A DNA stretch of 6,809 nucleotides from an uncultured Clostridia bacterium (GTDB lineage Bacteria > Bacillota > Clostridia > Christensenellales > Borkfalkiaceae): positions 1-6,809 of the forward strand of contig CALWBJ010000226.1 of NCBI GenBank assembly GCA_944376035.1. The letters run 5' to 3'. Positions 5,585-6,809 of this stretch are shown in pieces. The notes below the pieces were generated by a model. The model was not told the origin of the DNA. It saw nothing but the letters and a program-made list of their open reading frames with translations, and did no database searches. The position numbers were made by a program, and so were the translations under genes. Within the stretch, counting starts at the first letter, position 1, and every line of letters starts with the position of its first letter.

Positions 5585-6809
5585 ATGAAAAGCAAAAGTA
5601 AATCAATATGTTTTTTGACGTTATTGGCAGCATTTGCAGTTTCTATAATGGGATTTGTATACATAAATTTCAGTTCCGCCAGCACAAACGGAATGAATTT
5701 CAGGTCTGGCGCGGAAATAAGGCTTAATCCCGGTAGTTACGGAATAAGATTTGTTTTAGATATTGACAGCAATACTTATCAGACGGTAACAAGTAGTGCG
5801 GAATCGGAGTTGGGAGTAGTTATTGCTCCGGACTTTGCAATAGCGGCGGCAAAAGCGCAGACGTCTGATGATTTAATTAGTAATATACTTGAATTATATC
5901 CGCAGACAAACGGAAAAGACAGTATAACCGTAAAAATTGATCCTGAAATGATGATAAATAACGGAGACGGTACTTATACTGCTAAATGCGCTTTGGTTAA
6001 TCTGAAAGACGTAAATCTTAAGTACAGTTATCAGGGTGTTGCTTACTATACACTGGATAACGGCGCAACTTACGTGTATGGTGGAGAAAGCGATGTCAGG
6101 TCCATATACGACGTAGCGAGCGCTTACATAGAAGAAGCAGAAGACGAGTATAAAATTGTCGCAGCGGAAATGATAGCGAAGACTGTTGCCGTAAAAACAA
6201 CCGGGGATGCCAACGGTGTTATTGTAGGTGATGATAAAGTAACGGTAAATATCTCTTTCGAGAAAAATCTCGGAGATGCAATTGATATCTCTTCAATACA
6301 ACATACAGACAGTTCGATTGTTTTTTCAAGTCCCGACATAACAGTGAATGGAGGAATAGTGACTCTTGGTGGGACGCGTGCAGTGAATGAAAATATAACT
6401 GTAACTTCTTTTGGCGGAATAATTGAATATAACATATCGATAACCGCCGCTGCAAACGTAGAATCTGATGTAAAAGACGGGGTGGATTTTGCAGATTATA
6501 TCCCCGAGAATGAAGAAATTATCTCGGTGACTCTTGACGGCGAGCCTTTTAGTCTTACTAACGGCAGCAAGGCTGAGTTCGCAAAAACTGATGCCGGAGA
6601 GAATGTAAAAGTATTTACTGTAAACGCTGTTTCTGGGAAGGAATATACGGTTAATCTTAAACTTTGGTCTCTTATAATTGATAATGAAGATGAACTTATT
6701 GCGATGAATCAATACTCTTACAGTGATACAGAATATTACGGATCGCAGAGAACATACGGGTGGGTCAAAATGAACGACGATATAACTATGACCAGAGAAT
6801 GGAGTAAAG
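5585..6809 (+). CDS. Modular exported surface protein, N-terminal 408 residues (runs off the right edge)
   Basis: The ATG at 5585 has GGAGG at 5571-5575, nine bases upstream, and the frame stays open to the window end. The start KSKSK plus a long hydrophobic stretch (residues 8-29) is a Sec signal. Cleavage after Ala32 ('SSA') is possible, but the segment could instead remain as a membrane anchor. Residues about 38-195 form a compact unit with 'YGIRFVLDID' (52-61), 'ELGVVIAPDF' (75-84), 'YSYQGVAYYTLDNG' (147-160) and 'VRSIYDVASAYIEEA' (171-185). I recall similar unnamed regions in exported Clostridia proteins but know no function. Residues about 200-290 look like a beta-rich Ig-type domain. 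From residue 293, 'ESDVKDGVDF' begins the module found twice in the preceding lipoprotein, ending here at 'KMNDDITMTREW' (395-406). The missing part should therefore include an 'IDGxGxTIxGL' beta-helix segment. A role in adhesion or glycan contact is inferred. Confidence 0.85.
   Translation, partial: MKSKSKSICFLTLLAAFAVSIMGFVYINFSSASTNGMNFRSGAEIRLNPGSYGIRFVLDIDSNTYQTVTSSAESELGVVIAPDFAIAAAKAQTSDDLISNILELYPQTNGKDSITVKIDPEMMINNGDGTYTAKCALVNLKDVNLKYSYQGVAYYTLDNGATYVYGGESDVRSIYDVASAYIEEAEDEYKIVAAEMIAKTVAVKTTGDANGVIVGDDKVTVNISFEKNLGDAIDISSIQHTDSSIVFSSPDITVNGGIVTLGGTRAVNENITVTSFGGIIEYNISITAAANVESDVKDGVDFADYIPENEEIISVTLDGEPFSLTNGSKAEFAKTDAGENVKVFTVNAVSGKEYTVNLKLWSLIIDNEDELIAMNQYSYSDTEYYGSQRTYGWVKMNDDITMTREWSK
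6461..6809 (+). repeat. Third copy of the surface module, truncated by the window edge
   Basis: Residues 293-408 of the last gene align with residues 690-802 of the large lipoprotein. The match includes 'VKDGVDF' with 'VKDGFDF', 'LIIDNEDELIAMNQY' with 'VLISNESELRAAHEY', 'YYGSQRTYGWVKMNDDITM' with 'KYGSKVGGYFKLDNDIIM', and a Trp shortly after. The conservation is clearest in the 'DDI.MT..W' end. This places both proteins in one family that swaps N-terminal domains in front of a shared module. Confidence 0.65.

Noticed and set aside
6124..6712. Several overlapping antisense frames opposite the last gene
   Set aside because: The + strand frame has a good ribosome binding site, a signal sequence and a module shared with the preceding gene. 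The antisense translations are Ser/Ile/Phe-rich with no recognisable features.
1..6809. CRISPR array, tRNA or rRNA gene, insertion sequence or phage genes
   Set aside because: I saw no regularly spaced direct repeats, tRNA-like cloverleaf, transposase or integrase motifs, or terminal inverted repeats flanking a gene.

Overview
The window looks like part of a surface-protein gene cluster from an AT-rich, Gram-positive-type anaerobe, most likely an uncultured Clostridia-class member of the Bacillota. The clues are strong GGAGG-type ribosome binding sites, frequent ATA and AGA codons, lipoprotein signal peptides, bacterial Ig-like (BIG2) domains and a DUF4838 lipoprotein. The lineage is inferred from style and protein families, since no marker gene is present. 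Every gene is on the + strand and every substantial product looks exported. I see no RNA gene, CRISPR array, insertion sequence or integrase.

Layout. (1) Positions 1-126 hold the 3' end of an upstream gene whose last residues look like an Ig-fold domain; its reading frame is broken close to the window edge. (2) Positions 137-2098 encode a 653-residue lipoprotein with a hexosaminidase/glucuronidase-like N-terminal domain and a DUF4838 domain with a CxCxxC motif. It starts 10 bases after the previous stop, so the two are probably cotranscribed. (3) Positions 2099-2360 are a very AT-rich spacer containing a perfect 16-bp inverted repeat and two promoter-like sequences. A new transcript may begin here. 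(4) Positions 2361-5414 encode a 1017-residue lipoprotein: three BIG2-like domains, then two diverged copies of a long module that carries an 'IDGxGxTIxGL' beta-helix-type motif, joined by a short Cys/His linker. (5) Positions 5457-5567 encode a 36-residue peptide behind an excellent ribosome binding site. (6) From 5585 to beyond the right edge runs a third exported protein. It opens with a signal sequence and a conserved-looking extracellular domain, then begins the same module found twice in the previous lipoprotein.

How they may work together. The DUF4838 protein belongs to a superfamily resembling glycan-active enzymes, and the two modular proteins look like surface adhesion or glycan-contact proteins built from the same parts. 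The last three genes (large lipoprotein, small peptide, second modular protein) are closely spaced and probably form one operon. The most unusual element is the 36-residue peptide: it is translated between two surface-protein genes, lacks a secretion signal and has no recognisable maturation enzyme in view. No enzymatic activity or substrate can be proven from this sequence alone.
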